Assembly (NCBI GenBank): GCA_027083135.1
Contig: JALWQH010000054.1
Location: forward strand, 70,648 to 104,726
Reading direction: 5' to 3'
Length of the DNA stretch: 34,079 bases
Source: Desulfurococcales archaeon
Lineage (GTDB): Archaea > Thermoproteota > Thermoprotei_A > Sulfolobales > WAQK01
The notes below the pieces were generated by a model. That model saw only the letters and a program-made list of their open reading frames with translations, was not told where the DNA came from and made no database searches. Position numbers and translations under genes: made by a program. Of the stretch, positions 1 through 7,941 are shown piece by piece (position 1 is the first letter of the stretch; each line of letters opens with the position of its first letter).

Positions 1-734
1 ATGCGCAGCCTTGAAGCAGCTGCAGCAATGCTTCCCCCACTGTTTTCTGCGAACTCGTTGAGCACCCTGTACCCGCCATGCCTATTGTTGACAAGGTATT
101 CAAGCTTTCCTAACGCTGAGGGGTTGGAGGCCCTCCTCCTAGCCTCCCTTAAAGCCTCATCATGCAGCTCCTTGTCCATTAAGTGTAGGATTCTATCCTG
201 TTCTTGTTCAGGCACTCCTGCCTCACGCATGATGGATCTATGTATACCCACATCATCGATCTTGATTCGGCGTTCCCCTAGCCCTATGGTATCGTAGTAT
301 TCATTAAGCATCATTATAAGCTCTACATCTGATTCAGGATCATCCGAGCCTATTAGCTCGGCTCCAGCTTGAAAGAACTCCCTATATCTTCCACGCTGCG
401 GCTCATCATACCTAAAACAATTAGCTACATATATTAGTCTTACAGGCTTAGCCCTCCCTCTAAGAAGCCTCAAATATATTCTCGCCACGCTGGCTGTAAC
501 CTCTGGGCGCAGCGCCACTTCTCTTCCAGCCTTATCAGCGAATACATACATTGTCCTCCTAATCTCTTCACCCGACTTGAGGGCGAAGAGCTCGAATCGC
601 TCGAGGGTGGGCGGTATAACCTCCTTGTAGCCGTATAGGCTTGCAACCCTCCTGAAAGAGGATGCTAGTGCCGCTAGCTCGGCTGATTCCGGATCAACTA
701 TGTCTCTCATACCTCTAAGAGGCTTAAGCTCCAT
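1..734 (-). CDS. hisS: histidyl-tRNA synthetase (N-terminal part, cut by window edge)
   Basis: The enzyme attaches histidine to tRNA-His in the cytoplasm. The gene reads leftward and runs off the window, so only the first 244 residues are seen; the anticodon-binding C-terminus is missing. The protein begins MELKPLRGMRDI, typical of HisRS. It shows the class II motif 2 (FRYDEPQRGRYREFFQ, near residues 105-120), preceded by LRPEVTASVAR, the segment that binds ATP and histidine in this family. The ATG at 734 directly follows the stop codon (735-737) of the upstream endonuclease-subunit gene, so the two are probably cotranscribed and translationally coupled. The HisZ paralogue is less likely given intact motif 2, but it cannot be fully excluded without the C-terminus. 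Confidence 0.93.
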   Translation of the reverse strand, partial: MELKPLRGMRDIVDPESAELAALASSFRRVASLYGYKEVIPPTLERFELFALKSGEEIRRTMYVFADKAGREVALRPEVTASVARIYLRLLRGRAKPVRLIYVANCFRYDEPQRGRYREFFQAGAELIGSDDPESDVELIMMLNEYYDTIGLGERRIKIDDVGIHRSIMREAGVPEQEQDRILHLMDKELHDEALREARRRASNPSALGKLEYLVNNRHGGYRVLNEFAENSGGSIAAAASRLR

Positions 735-1250
735 TCAACCACCCTCAACCTGGAATTTGCTGATGCTATAATATGTTACATCACCGTGCCTGTCAACTAT
801 GGCCAGCACAGGCAGTCTATCGTTCCTCAGAGAGGAATCCATGTATTCAGCTATCTCTGAAAGACTCGTCATACGGCTTTCTTCAAGCACATATACTTCT
901 ATCCTCCTACCATTGGGGCTAAGGTAAACTAGGCTGTTATCCCTAGGACCCGGTGAGACACGTCTCCCCCTGTTCCTGAGATCATGGTACACTGTGAACT
1001 TAACCCACAGCATCTCATCCCTCCTGGAGAAGAAGGCCATGAGATCCTTGAATGATAGCGCGGAGCCCTTTAACTCAACGATAATCCTCCCCCTATAGGC
1101 TAGATACAATGCTTCAAGAGGCCTCAACATCAAACCTCCACCCGACTGCACGCCGTATCCCTCGCGTAGAAGCATGCTGGCGTGAGAGGGATTAACCACT
1201 ATTACCCCGCTATCCGTCAGCCTAGCCTTGAAAGCCTTGTTCTCACCCAT
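735..1250 (-). CDS. tRNA-splicing endonuclease, probable structural (non-catalytic) subunit
   Basis: Archaeal tRNA introns are cut by EndA-family proteins at bulge-helix-bulge motifs; crenarchaea use a catalytic and a structural subunit. This 171-aa protein has the family layout: an N-terminal half, then VYHDLRNRGRRVSPG (about residues 88-101) and the C-terminal strand LAIVDRHGDVTYY (149-161). The family's catalytic triad is Tyr, His, Lys. A Tyr is present (LVYL, Y109), but the usual HxKYLV segment is replaced by EVYVLEES without His, and the Lys before LAIVD is replaced by RNDR. That suggests the structural partner. I chose the ATG at 1250 over an upstream TTG because a TATA-like CTATAAAG lies at 1267-1274, fitting leaderless transcription. 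It is followed immediately by hisS. Confidence 0.8.
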   Translation of the reverse strand: MGENKAFKARLTDSGVIVVNPSHASMLLREGYGVQSGGGLMLRPLEALYLAYRGRIIVELKGSALSFKDLMAFFSRRDEMLWVKFTVYHDLRNRGRRVSPGPRDNSLVYLSPNGRRIEVYVLEESRMTSLSEIAEYMDSSLRNDRLPVLAIVDRHGDVTYYSISKFQVEGG

Positions 1251-1310
1251 ATCTAGTACCAACGCTTTATAGCCAGGCTTACGCCTTAATATCTTGTCGC
1301 GGTGTATAGC
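1251..1310. promoter_or_regulatory. divergent promoter between endonuclease subunit and mtnA
   Basis: This 60-bp gap separates two divergent genes. On the minus strand CTATAAAG (1267-1274) lies about 20 nt before the ATG at 1250. On the plus strand CTTAATAT (1285-1292) lies about 22 nt before the ATG at 1311. Both spacings fit TATA boxes of leaderless archaeal transcripts. Longer starts (TTG 1349, GTG 1302) would make the two coding regions overlap head to head and are less likely. Confidence 0.5.
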
Positions 1311-2372
1311 ATGGCTCACGAGTATGGGCTTAAGATAAAGCCTATTCAATGGGATAATGGAGTTGTCAGATGGATAGATGTGTCCAGGCTACCGTGGGAG
1401 GAGGTTTGGAGGGAGACTAGAAGCGTGGAGAGACTGGCCAGAGCCATAGAGTCCATGGAGATCAGGGGAGCTCCAGCCATAGGAGTAGCTGCAGCGCTCG
1501 GCATAGCCATGGCTGCCTACAATTCTAATGCCTCAAGCCTAGAGGAGCTTAGGAGAACAGTGCTTAACGCTGCTGAAAGGCTTAGGAGGACGAGGCCTAC
1601 CGCCTACAATCTATTCTGGGCTATAGATAGAATGCTGGGAATACTTGGAAGAGATGCTGCGGGTCCTGAGGAGATGGTTGATATGCTTGTAGAGGAGGCG
1701 CTGCGTATAATGCGGGAAGATATTGAGACAAATATGCGTATGGGACGCATAGGGGCTGAACTCATAGAGGATGGAGATATCGTGCTTACACACTGTAACA
1801 CAGGGGCATTAGCCACTGCAGGATATGGGACGGCATTAGGGGTGATAAGGGCGGCGTGGAGTGAGGGGAAACATATACAAGTTATTGCAACTGAGACCAG
1901 GCCTCTCCTCCAAGGCGCAAGGCTCACAGTATGGGAGCTTGTGAAGGAGGGGATCCCTGTGAGACTAATAACTGATAGTATGGCAGGCTACGTAATGTCG
2001 AAGAACATGGTGTCCAAGGTGCTTGTAGGGGCTGATAGAATTCTTGTAACAGGCCATGTAGCCAATAAGATTGGGACATATATGCTGGCCGTCCTAGCCG
2101 AGAGGCATAGAATACCATTCTACGTTGTGGCTCCGACTTCCACCATAGATCCATCAGGCGATCCAGGCAGCATGGTGATAGAGGAGAGGAGTCCCGACGA
2201 GGTTAGAACCATTCTGGGAAGAATGCTCATCACTGTGCCAGAAGTAGAAGTGTATAACCCAGCCTTCGATATAACGCCGCCCGAACTGATAACAGGCATA
2301 ATTACAGAGAAGGGTGTAGCTAAGCCTCCCTACACTGAGTCTCTTAGAAGGCTTATGGGGAAAGACTCCTAG
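1311..2372 (+). CDS. mtnA: S-methyl-5-thioribose-1-phosphate isomerase (aIF2B/MtnA family)
   Basis: MtnA isomerises 5-methylthioribose-1-phosphate to the ribulose form in methionine salvage, using methylthioadenosine left over from S-adenosylmethionine. The 353-aa length fits the family. Both catalytic residues are visible: Cys162 in THCNTGALATAGYG and Asp242 in VGADRI, followed by VANKIGTY. The N-terminus KPIQWDNGVVRWIDVSRLP is the usual opening, so the ATG at 1311 is chosen over a GTG nine bases upstream. Related aIF2B subunits and ribose-1,5-bisphosphate isomerase lack this combination of HCNTGALAT and ANKIGTY, so MtnA is the best call, though some archaeal members act on other phosphosugars. 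The last 20 bp overlap the 3' end of the convergent epimerase gene. Confidence 0.9.
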   Translation: MAHEYGLKIKPIQWDNGVVRWIDVSRLPWEEVWRETRSVERLARAIESMEIRGAPAIGVAAALGIAMAAYNSNASSLEELRRTVLNAAERLRRTRPTAYNLFWAIDRMLGILGRDAAGPEEMVDMLVEEALRIMREDIETNMRMGRIGAELIEDGDIVLTHCNTGALATAGYGTALGVIRAAWSEGKHIQVIATETRPLLQGARLTVWELVKEGIPVRLITDSMAGYVMSKNMVSKVLVGADRILVTGHVANKIGTYMLAVLAERHRIPFYVVAPTSTIDPSGDPGSMVIEERSPDEVRTILGRMLITVPEVEVYNPAFDITPPELITGIITEKGVAKPPYTESLRRLMGKDS

Positions 2373-3315
2373 CGTTGACGCAACAGTCTTGAAGCAATCC
2401 TGCAAGCCCCTCTTCCAGCCTCACCGCAGGCTTAAAGCCGAGAAGCCTTGAAGCCTTTTCAATATTAGCATAGCTATCCCTAATGTCTCCAGGCCTTGGT
2501 AAAGAGTACTGGGGCTCAGCATCGATCCCAGCTAATCTCAGTATAATGTATGCCAGCTTCTCTATGGATGTAGGGGTTCCCGAGCCTATATTATAGGTTT
2601 CATCAACCATGCTTGTATTAACAGCCAGCTCAATGGCCCTTGCAACATCTCTTACATGTATGAAGTCCCTGGTCTGCTTTCCATCACCATATATTATGGG
2701 GGCCTCCCCCCTGCATACATTGAAGACAAACCTGCTTATCACGCCGCTATAAGGGCTGGAGGGATCCTGGCCAGGCCCATACACGTTAAACAATCTGAGA
2801 ATAATGTAGTTTGGCCTGCCATAAGCTCTCCTAAAAGCCTCTACATATACTTCGCCTGCGAGCTTGCTTGCCCCATAGGGGGAGAGGGGTCTAAGGGGAT
2901 GATCCTCATGGATTGGTAGATGCTCAGGCTCTCCGTAAACAGATGCCGAGCTCAGGTAGATGATCCTCTTCACCCCGGCTTTAAGGGAGGCATGAAGCAC
3001 AGCGACAGTCCCGTCAACATTGTTAGATGCATACAGTAATGGATTCCTCATGGATTCGGAGACGCTCACCAGGGCAGCAGTATGGATAACTGTGTCGACA
3101 TCTCCTAGTATTCTGGAGACCTCATCTATATGCCTCACATCAGCCTTGTATACAGGTATGCCCAGCTTCTCAATAATGCTTTTAGCCCTAGGCGAGGGAC
3201 GCGAGAAGTTATCTATTCCGACGACATGGTAGCCCGTGGATGCTAGGTGCTCAGCTATATTATGGCCTATGAACCCCATAATCCCTGTTATAGCAATTGA
3301 TATTTCTCCGCCCAA
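2353..3315 (-). CDS. NAD-dependent sugar-nucleotide epimerase/dehydratase (GalE-like, extended SDR)
   Basis: This is an extended short-chain dehydrogenase of 320 aa. The Rossmann NAD-binding motif GIMGFIG is at residues 11-17, an acidic residue for NAD specificity follows at D35 in GIDNF, and the catalytic SSAS (122-125) and YGASK (Tyr147, Lys151) are intact. RPGDIRDSYANIEKA near the C-terminus is typical of UDP-glucose 4-epimerase-like and dTDP-glucose dehydratase-like proteins. It probably makes an activated sugar for surface glycans or N-glycosylation; the substrate cannot be told from sequence. The only in-frame start before a TAG stop is TTG at 3315. A TATA-like ATTAATAA lies about 40 bp upstream, implying a short leader. 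The 3' end overlaps mtnA tail to tail by 20 bp. Confidence 0.88.
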   Translation of the reverse strand: MGGEISIAITGIMGFIGHNIAEHLASTGYHVVGIDNFSRPSPRAKSIIEKLGIPVYKADVRHIDEVSRILGDVDTVIHTAALVSVSESMRNPLLYASNNVDGTVAVLHASLKAGVKRIIYLSSASVYGEPEHLPIHEDHPLRPLSPYGASKLAGEVYVEAFRRAYGRPNYIILRLFNVYGPGQDPSSPYSGVISRFVFNVCRGEAPIIYGDGKQTRDFIHVRDVARAIELAVNTSMVDETYNIGSGTPTSIEKLAYIILRLAGIDAEPQYSLPRPGDIRDSYANIEKASRLLGFKPAVRLEEGLAGLLQDCCVNARSLSP

Positions 3316-3423
3316 CTCTGAGCACTACTCATGGAGGATGGGGAGAACAGCGATTATTAATGTTTATCCGAGGATTATCTTGATCCAACGCCTTGCATAG
3401 CTCAAGCCGTATTTCCCGCAGTG

Positions 3424-3660
3424 TCAGTGGGAAAGCCTATAAACACTGCTGCTCCACCTCACAGCTAAGCCCATTCTTTCCATAGAGGCTAGTATCTTCC
3501 CGGCTGTGCGTCTAGATACTCCGAGCATTAGCGCTACATCCTTAACTCTAAGATACCTCCTACCATTCCGCGAGAGGCTGGCGGCAAGCCTGGATATATC
3601 AACCTTAACCAGCATCACCTGTCTATCCCTATATTCATGGTGCTTCACAGCTGCTCCCAC
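3424..3660 (-). CDS. small winged-helix DNA-binding protein
   Basis: A 78-aa protein whose middle and C-terminus read as a winged helix: helices DISRLAASLSRNG, then YLRVKDVALMLGVSRRTAGK as the helix-turn-helix (about residues 36-55), then a wing ending WSSSVYRL. Such small stand-alone wHTH proteins are common in crenarchaea as transcription regulators or chromatin-like proteins; the target is unknown. The start is GTG 3660, with an ATTTAAAT TATA box around 3675-3684; an ATG at 3615 (MLVKVDISR) is an alternative. It lies alone between the epimerase and tiaS, all on the minus strand. No diagnostic family motif is recognised beyond the fold. Confidence 0.65.
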   Translation of the reverse strand: MGAAVKHHEYRDRQVMLVKVDISRLAASLSRNGRRYLRVKDVALMLGVSRRTAGKILASMERMGLAVRWSSSVYRLSH

Positions 3661-3713
3661 CCATACAGGGATACTATTTAAATCCGAGGGAGGCGGCTGA
3701 AAGTATTTGGATC

Positions 3714-5063
3714 TCAGCTATAATAGAACCATTTCTCGGGTGGCGGAGGAGGCCTCTTCTTCTCCCAGCCTATCCTTGAGAGGGGTTTTAGAAGATGGCC
3801 TGATGCTCTTGGGGGTGCTGTGAAAACCCCTAGCTTCAGCCTGCGGGGGATCCTCACAGCAATCTTCGACGCGTTTTTAACCCTGTATCCGCATTTAGGG
3901 CACTTAAAGCCCTTACCTCTTCCAGCAGACTTCATCGTATGTCCGCATCTAGGGCATGTTGGATTTCTGTACACTATCTTAGGGGCTAATTTAAGGACCT
4001 CTATCTTCTCGACGTTTATTGTCTGAGGCTCGTGGAGTGAGGGAGGACGTACTACTCCCTGAACAATGATCTCGTCCCCCGGCCACAGCTTCTCTCCTAT
4101 TAGTGTTAAAGGCTTTGCAGGCTCGTATATGCATGCCTGATGTTCTCCTCCCTGATCTTTAATGTTGAAGCATACGTGTCCTCCCCTAATGATCCTAGGT
4201 TTGCCTGACACTACTCCTCTAATGCATGCTGTTTGATAGGGCCTGAGTTCTGAGAGCTTTCTTAAAATGCAGTGAGCGTCCGTTCCCTGGTTGCTTCTAT
4301 AAATGATCCATGCATCTATGGGTTCCTCGATCTCCAGCATCTCCAGCGATTTCCTGAGGATCCATGGGTAATTCCCCCTGATTCCAAGCAGTACAGGGTC
4401 AGGGCCTCGCGGAGCTATGAGGGGCTTCTCCTTGATGAAATCATAGTTGCTGAATGTGAGGGGCTCTGTGGCCAAAGCCATCCTCCTCACACTTCCACCT
4501 GAAATTCTCCGCGGCTCGCCCCACATGTCGGGAACCCTATATGCTAGGAGCTCATATGTGTAGTCCTCGCCGCTAATGAGGCCTCCAAGAGCAGCTAAGG
4601 CTCCTATCACCCCCCTCCCCCGCACCTCCTTGGGAATAAGTATGCTATGCTTCTCAGCATATCGTATAGCTATATCCGGGGTAACAACATCGGTGAGCGC
4701 CTTTAGATATAGAGGACGCATTCTCTCAGCTTTTCCTCCCATAAGCACAGCTAAGCCTGGGCTGCTTGTCCTGCTTTTGAAGGCTGATGAATATTCTATG
4801 CTCGTCTGAACAGCCAGCTCAACTAGGTCTTTCTCCCTGCCCCTAGGAACAGATAATCTGAGGACAACCGCTCCATTACCCCTAGTCTTCCAAGGAACAC
4901 CTGGATTAAGCCTTATGAGAAGAGGGTAGTCGAGGAAAAGGGGATTAATTGATGTTTCTTTCAATAAAATATAAATAAATAAAGATACAAGATGTGTGGT
5001 GCATCCCCCTCGCGGAGAGTCGTGGTCATCGAAGGCTACGTGTATCTCGACAGCATCGCTCAT
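3714..5063 (-). CDS. tiaS: tRNA(Ile2) 2-agmatinylcytidine synthetase TiaS
   Basis: TiaS modifies C34 of the CAU anticodon of tRNA-Ile2 with agmatine so that it reads AUA rather than AUG; it is an archaeal essential enzyme. The 449-aa protein begins with the family signature FDDHDSPRGGCTTHL (residues 11-25), has a central region with NQGTDAHC, an OB-fold segment (LWPGDEIIVQGVVRPPS), and a C-terminal zinc ribbon with Cys370, 373, 388 and 391 (CPRCG/CPKCG). All expected domains are present. The ATG at 5063 overlaps the stop of the upstream RAM-domain gene (ATGA), indicating coupling. A CAU tRNA lies at 24.3 kb in this window. AUA codons are abundant in the neighbouring genes, which fits the need for this enzyme. 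Confidence 0.95.
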   Translation of the reverse strand: MSDAVEIHVAFDDHDSPRGGCTTHLVSLFIYILLKETSINPLFLDYPLLIRLNPGVPWKTRGNGAVVLRLSVPRGREKDLVELAVQTSIEYSSAFKSRTSSPGLAVLMGGKAERMRPLYLKALTDVVTPDIAIRYAEKHSILIPKEVRGRGVIGALAALGGLISGEDYTYELLAYRVPDMWGEPRRISGGSVRRMALATEPLTFSNYDFIKEKPLIAPRGPDPVLLGIRGNYPWILRKSLEMLEIEEPIDAWIIYRSNQGTDAHCILRKLSELRPYQTACIRGVVSGKPRIIRGGHVCFNIKDQGGEHQACIYEPAKPLTLIGEKLWPGDEIIVQGVVRPPSLHEPQTINVEKIEVLKLAPKIVYRNPTCPRCGHTMKSAGRGKGFKCPKCGYRVKNASKIAVRIPRRLKLGVFTAPPRASGHLLKPLSRIGWEKKRPPPPPEKWFYYS

Positions 5064-5308
5064 GATTTAAACTCCTTTCCCTCAACGACGATCATTGTGA
5101 GCGTTGACCTAACCTTCGGAAGCTTCCTAATCCTGCTGGCTACTATTTCCTTAAGCTTATCCATGGTGTCTGACTCCAGCTTAACGACTATGTCGTAGAC
5201 GCCGTAGACTATGTAAGCCTCTTTAACGCTCTCTATTCTTGAGAGCTCGTCGAATACTTCCTGCTCTCCACCTATCTCTGTATTTATGAGAATTATTGCC
5301 ATGGGCAT
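5060..5308 (-). CDS. stand-alone Lrp/AsnC ligand-binding (RAM) domain protein
   Basis: An 82-aa protein made of a single alpha/beta RAM domain: MAIILINTEIGGEQEVFDEL, the central VKEAYIVYGVYDIVVKLE strand pair, and MDKLKEIVASRIRKLPKV before STLTMIVVEGKE. The DNA-binding HTH of Lrp is absent. Such SL-RAM proteins form oligomers that bind amino acids or join full-length Lrp proteins; this is known for the family, not shown here. I chose ATG 5308 because a TATA box (TATATAAT on the minus strand, 5327-5334) lies about 23 nt upstream, so the message would be leaderless. The stop overlaps the tiaS start by 4 nt, so both are probably one transcript. Confidence 0.82.
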   Translation of the reverse strand: MPMAIILINTEIGGEQEVFDELSRIESVKEAYIVYGVYDIVVKLESDTMDKLKEIVASRIRKLPKVRSTLTMIVVEGKEFKS

Positions 5309-5370
5309 TATGCTGCCACCACTCACATTATATATTGGGCCATATAATTAAAGCCTTCTATGGGGGTAAT
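5309..5370. promoter_or_regulatory. divergent promoter for RAM-domain gene/tiaS and tsr3
   Basis: In the gap between two divergent genes, the minus strand has TATATAAT (5327-5334), about 23 nt before ATG 5308. The plus strand has CATATAATTA (5341-5350), about 25 nt before GTG 5371. The two TATA boxes are only some 15 bp apart, so TBP binding on one side may affect the other. Confidence 0.5.
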
Positions 5371-5883
5371 GTGCCGCGAATATATGTGGTAGCATTATCC
5401 GAGGACGATCCCTCGAAATGCACTGCTGAGAAAATGCTGCGGGTAGGAGAGGCACGTAGGATTAGGGCTTCAAAAATACATCCTAGGGCAATAGTCCTTA
5501 ACCCCTACTCTGCCACCAGGATTTCCCCGAAGGATAGAATGCTTGCAGAGAAGGGAGGCATAGTAGTGGTTGACGCATCTTGGCGTAAACTCACCCCCAA
5601 TAAATTTAAACGGATAATTAGGAGAGGCGAGCCTAGAAGCCTCCCATACCTCGTAGCAACTAATCCCGTAAACTATGGTGTCCCAAGAGCTTTGAGCAGC
5701 ATAGAGGCTGTTATAGCCTCCCTATACATTCTCGGATACAGGAGCGATGCTCTCAGAGTCTCAGGTCTCTACAAGTGGACCCATCATTTCATAGAGCTTA
5801 ACAGGGAGCCACTAGAAGAATACTCCAGGGCCGCGGATGCTGACCAAATAAGGAGGATAGAGTCTCTATACACCCCTACCTAA
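5371..5883 (+). CDS. tsr3: rRNA aminocarboxypropyltransferase Tsr3
   Basis: Tsr3 transfers the aminocarboxypropyl group of S-adenosylmethionine to a methylated pseudouridine/uridine in helix 31 of small-subunit rRNA during ribosome maturation. The 170-aa protein carries the family blocks EDDPSKCTAEKML (11-23), AIVLNPYS (40-47) with the downstream ISPKD, IVVVDASW (64-71), and the C-terminal LVATNPVNYGVP and SSIEAVIASLYILG. Length matches archaeal Tsr3. The reading frame is open further upstream, but the GTG at 5371 sits about 25 nt downstream of a TATA box and begins just before the conserved RIYVVALSEDDPSK, so it is preferred. RNase P RNA follows on the same strand. Confidence 0.9.
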   Translation: MPRIYVVALSEDDPSKCTAEKMLRVGEARRIRASKIHPRAIVLNPYSATRISPKDRMLAEKGGIVVVDASWRKLTPNKFKRIIRRGEPRSLPYLVATNPVNYGVPRALSSIEAVIASLYILGYRSDALRVSGLYKWTHHFIELNREPLEEYSRAADADQIRRIESLYTPT

Positions 5884-5910
5884 TATTAGCCTTAATGCAT
5901 CAGATTTCTA

Positions 5911-6240
5911 CCGGCCGGCCCCGGCTGGCGGCCACGGGTCCTACAGGGACCTGAGGAAACTCCGCCCTCCCCGCGGCACCGGGGCCCCGCAAGGGGCGCG
6001 GGTAACACCCGCGGCAATGGCACAGAAACGACACGGCCACCCATGAATGGCTATGAGGCGGAGAGGCAGGCCTGGCGACAGGCCTGCAGCAACCCGCTGA
6101 GAACATGGGTGGAAGCGTTGAAACGGCCATCCCCCGGGGAGCAAGGCCCACGCCGATGAGGCGCCGCGTGAAGACGTGGGGGACCGCTAAGCCTAATGCC
6201 GCCGAAGTACAGAAGGCGGGTTATAGCCGGGGCCGGCCGG
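5911..6240 (+). ncRNA. rnpB: RNase P RNA (archaeal)
   Basis: This is the catalytic RNA that trims 5' leaders from pre-tRNAs. Recognised in order: a 5' strand CCGGCCGGCCCCGGC (from 5911) that pairs with the 3' strand GCCGGGGCCGGCCGG (ending 6240) as helix P1; conserved region I as GAGGAAACTCC (about 5953-5963); GGGTAACACCC; an ACAGAAACGACACGG block; GGAGCAAGGCC (about 6138-6148); and the conserved region V block ACAGAAGGCGGGTTAT near 6209-6224. The order and wording match the RNase P core, and about 330 nt fits archaeal type A RNAs. A TATA-like CTTAAT lies about 20 nt before the 5' end. The boundaries are set from P1 and may shift by a few bases. Translations across this stretch are spurious. 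Confidence 0.9.
6221..6226 (+). promoter_or_regulatory. putative TATA box of the transglutaminase gene inside rnpB
   Basis: TTATAG at 6221-6226 belongs to the conserved 3' core of RNase P RNA, yet its centre lies about 26 nt upstream of the ATG at 6250. This is the canonical distance from TATA to transcription start for a leaderless crenarchaeal mRNA. No other promoter-like sequence lies between rnpB and the gene. Cotranscription from the rnpB promoter is the alternative. Confidence 0.35.
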
Positions 6241-6249
6241 TGTAGAGCC

Positions 6250-7941
6250 ATGAGAGGAAAGCTCTGGGCTGCAGCCCTGCTGCTAATACTGGTGGCAGTA
6301 TCAGTAGTCTATGTAGATTATAGTATGGCGAGTCCTGCAAGCCTAAGGAGAACATCGTCCAGCATAGGCCCCATGCTTGAAGCCCCTACCCTAGGAGCAG
6401 ACTCCAGGTTTCCCAGCATCCCTACATCCAGCTTGAATGCCACGCTGGCCGTGCTAATCACCCACAAAGATGAACCCGCATATATTCCAGCCTGGATTTA
6501 CAGCTACCCGCCAAGCATCATTGTAAGCGAGGAGAAGGCGATAAAACACCTCTCTACAGGTAGGCAGGGAGAAAACAACGTGCTTGTAATAAAGCCTCTC
6601 AGCGATTTCTACGTGTATGCAGGCAGCGTGGAAGGCGTTGAAGGACCATGCACCTATATGATCTCCCTTACAGAGGATACTGTTCACGGACACGTGGAGC
6701 AGCGAATAATATATGCCAATTGTAGCAGAGCATCAATATATGTGAAGCCTCTGAGTCTCGGAGGCAAGCTGCCATCCATACCCCTGAAATCCTACGTTAA
6801 AGAGGCTGAAGCGAAACTAGGAGAATTATATTATATGTACACTAGTATTCCCCACCAGGACGAAGTGTTTCTCTCATGGTGGATGAAATATATTATAGGG
6901 ACTAGTGCTCCGGAAAACATGAGCTTGAATAGGGTTGTGGAAAAACTACTAGGATACATAGAGGCAAACACATATTATGAGAGAACATCATTTAACCCTG
7001 AATCCCCTGCTAGAAGCCTTCTCCTAGAAGGGAAGGGAGACTGCTTCCTAGCATCCCTCGCCCTAACAGACATGCTTAGATACCTAGGCATACCTGCACG
7101 CCCTGTCACAGGCTACTACGTGTCAGCGTACCGCGAGGTTAGCGGAGGATACGAGGCTAAGATAACGGCTAGGAATCTCCACATGTGGGTTGAAATATAC
7201 ATGGAGAGTAGGTGGGTTCAATTCGACCCTACGCCTCCTCGTAGGAGAGGTGGAGGAGGCTGGGCTGCAGGAAGCCCTACGGGCAACGCTAGCTCCAGTG
7301 GCTCGGAAGCGCAAGGTGGAGTAAGTGGGCAGGGCGAAGCACCTGTGGGCAGCAGCTCCCAGGGCTCAACATCTATGAGAACCACTGTAGGTAATATTCC
7401 AGCACTTGAAAACATATCAACACCATGGGTAAACGGCTCAGCACACACCAATCAAAGCACCCCGCATTCTCCGCCGAGAACATCGAAGTCACCTACACCT
7501 AGGCATAGCGGGGAGAGCGTAGCTGAATCATGGATTATACTGCTAGTCATCATAGGCGCCGTACTCCTACTAGTCTCCGAGCACATGCGGAGAGAGGAGG
7601 AAGCCCTAGTAGAAGCTGAAATACGTTCAGCCTATAGTCCCATCGACACTCTTAGAAATGCCTGGAGAATGCTTGCAAACAGTATGTACAGGGATGCATT
7701 GATAGAAGCATATAGGGCTATAAGAGCATCCCTAGAGAAACATGTATCCATACAGCCGTCAGACACAGCTAGGGAAATACTGCTGGATAAGCTTAGAAGC
7801 CTGATGGGGACAGGTTTCCCGTACTCCTTGTTGGAGATACTGGAACGCGTGGTTTATGGGGGTAAGGAGGCTGGGAGAAAAGAGGTTGAGAAATGGTTAA
7901 AGGAGGCGGAGAAGCTTGTATACAGGCTCACAGGCAGGTAA
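6250..7941 (+). CDS. membrane-anchored transglutaminase-like protein with DUF4129-like C-terminus
   Basis: A 563-aa protein with an N-terminal membrane segment (about residues 5-22), a long extracytoplasmic region, a transglutaminase-like core, a low-complexity Ser/Gly/Pro/Thr linker (about 335-425), a second membrane helix (about 428-446) and a charged helical tail resembling DUF4129. The catalytic triad of the papain-like transglutaminase fold is visible: Cys265 in GKGDCF, His311 in NLHMWVEIY, Asp326 in QFDPTPP. In bacteria and archaea such proteins sit next to DUF58 proteins, as here, and may be peptidases or cross-linking enzymes of the cell surface; the substrate is unknown. The ATG at 6250 is just 9 nt beyond the end of RNase P RNA. 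The gene overlaps the next one by 26 bp. Confidence 0.85.
   Translation: MRGKLWAAALLLILVAVSVVYVDYSMASPASLRRTSSSIGPMLEAPTLGADSRFPSIPTSSLNATLAVLITHKDEPAYIPAWIYSYPPSIIVSEEKAIKHLSTGRQGENNVLVIKPLSDFYVYAGSVEGVEGPCTYMISLTEDTVHGHVEQRIIYANCSRASIYVKPLSLGGKLPSIPLKSYVKEAEAKLGELYYMYTSIPHQDEVFLSWWMKYIIGTSAPENMSLNRVVEKLLGYIEANTYYERTSFNPESPARSLLLEGKGDCFLASLALTDMLRYLGIPARPVTGYYVSAYREVSGGYEAKITARNLHMWVEIYMESRWVQFDPTPPRRRGGGGWAAGSPTGNASSSGSEAQGGVSGQGEAPVGSSSQGSTSMRTTVGNIPALENISTPWVNGSAHTNQSTPHSPPRTSKSPTPRHSGESVAESWIILLVIIGAVLLLVSEHMRREEEALVEAEIRSAYSPIDTLRNAWRMLANSMYRDALIEAYRAIRASLEKHVSIQPSDTAREILLDKLRSLMGTGFPYSLLEILERVVYGGKEAGRKEVEKWLKEAEKLVYRLTGR

Noticed and set aside
1302-1349. Head-to-head overlap of the endonuclease-subunit and mtnA genes
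   Set aside because: It arises only with the longest frames (TTG 1349, GTG 1302); TATA positions and family N-termini support starts at 1250 and 1311.
6051-6251. Open frames on the minus strand across 5.9-6.25 kb
   Set aside because: They lie in the RNase P RNA gene; GC-rich RNA genes yield chance open frames.
7250-7510. Repeat or mobile element in the Ser/Gly/Pro-rich part of the transglutaminase
   Set aside because: Composition is biased but no repeat unit is visible; it is a linker.
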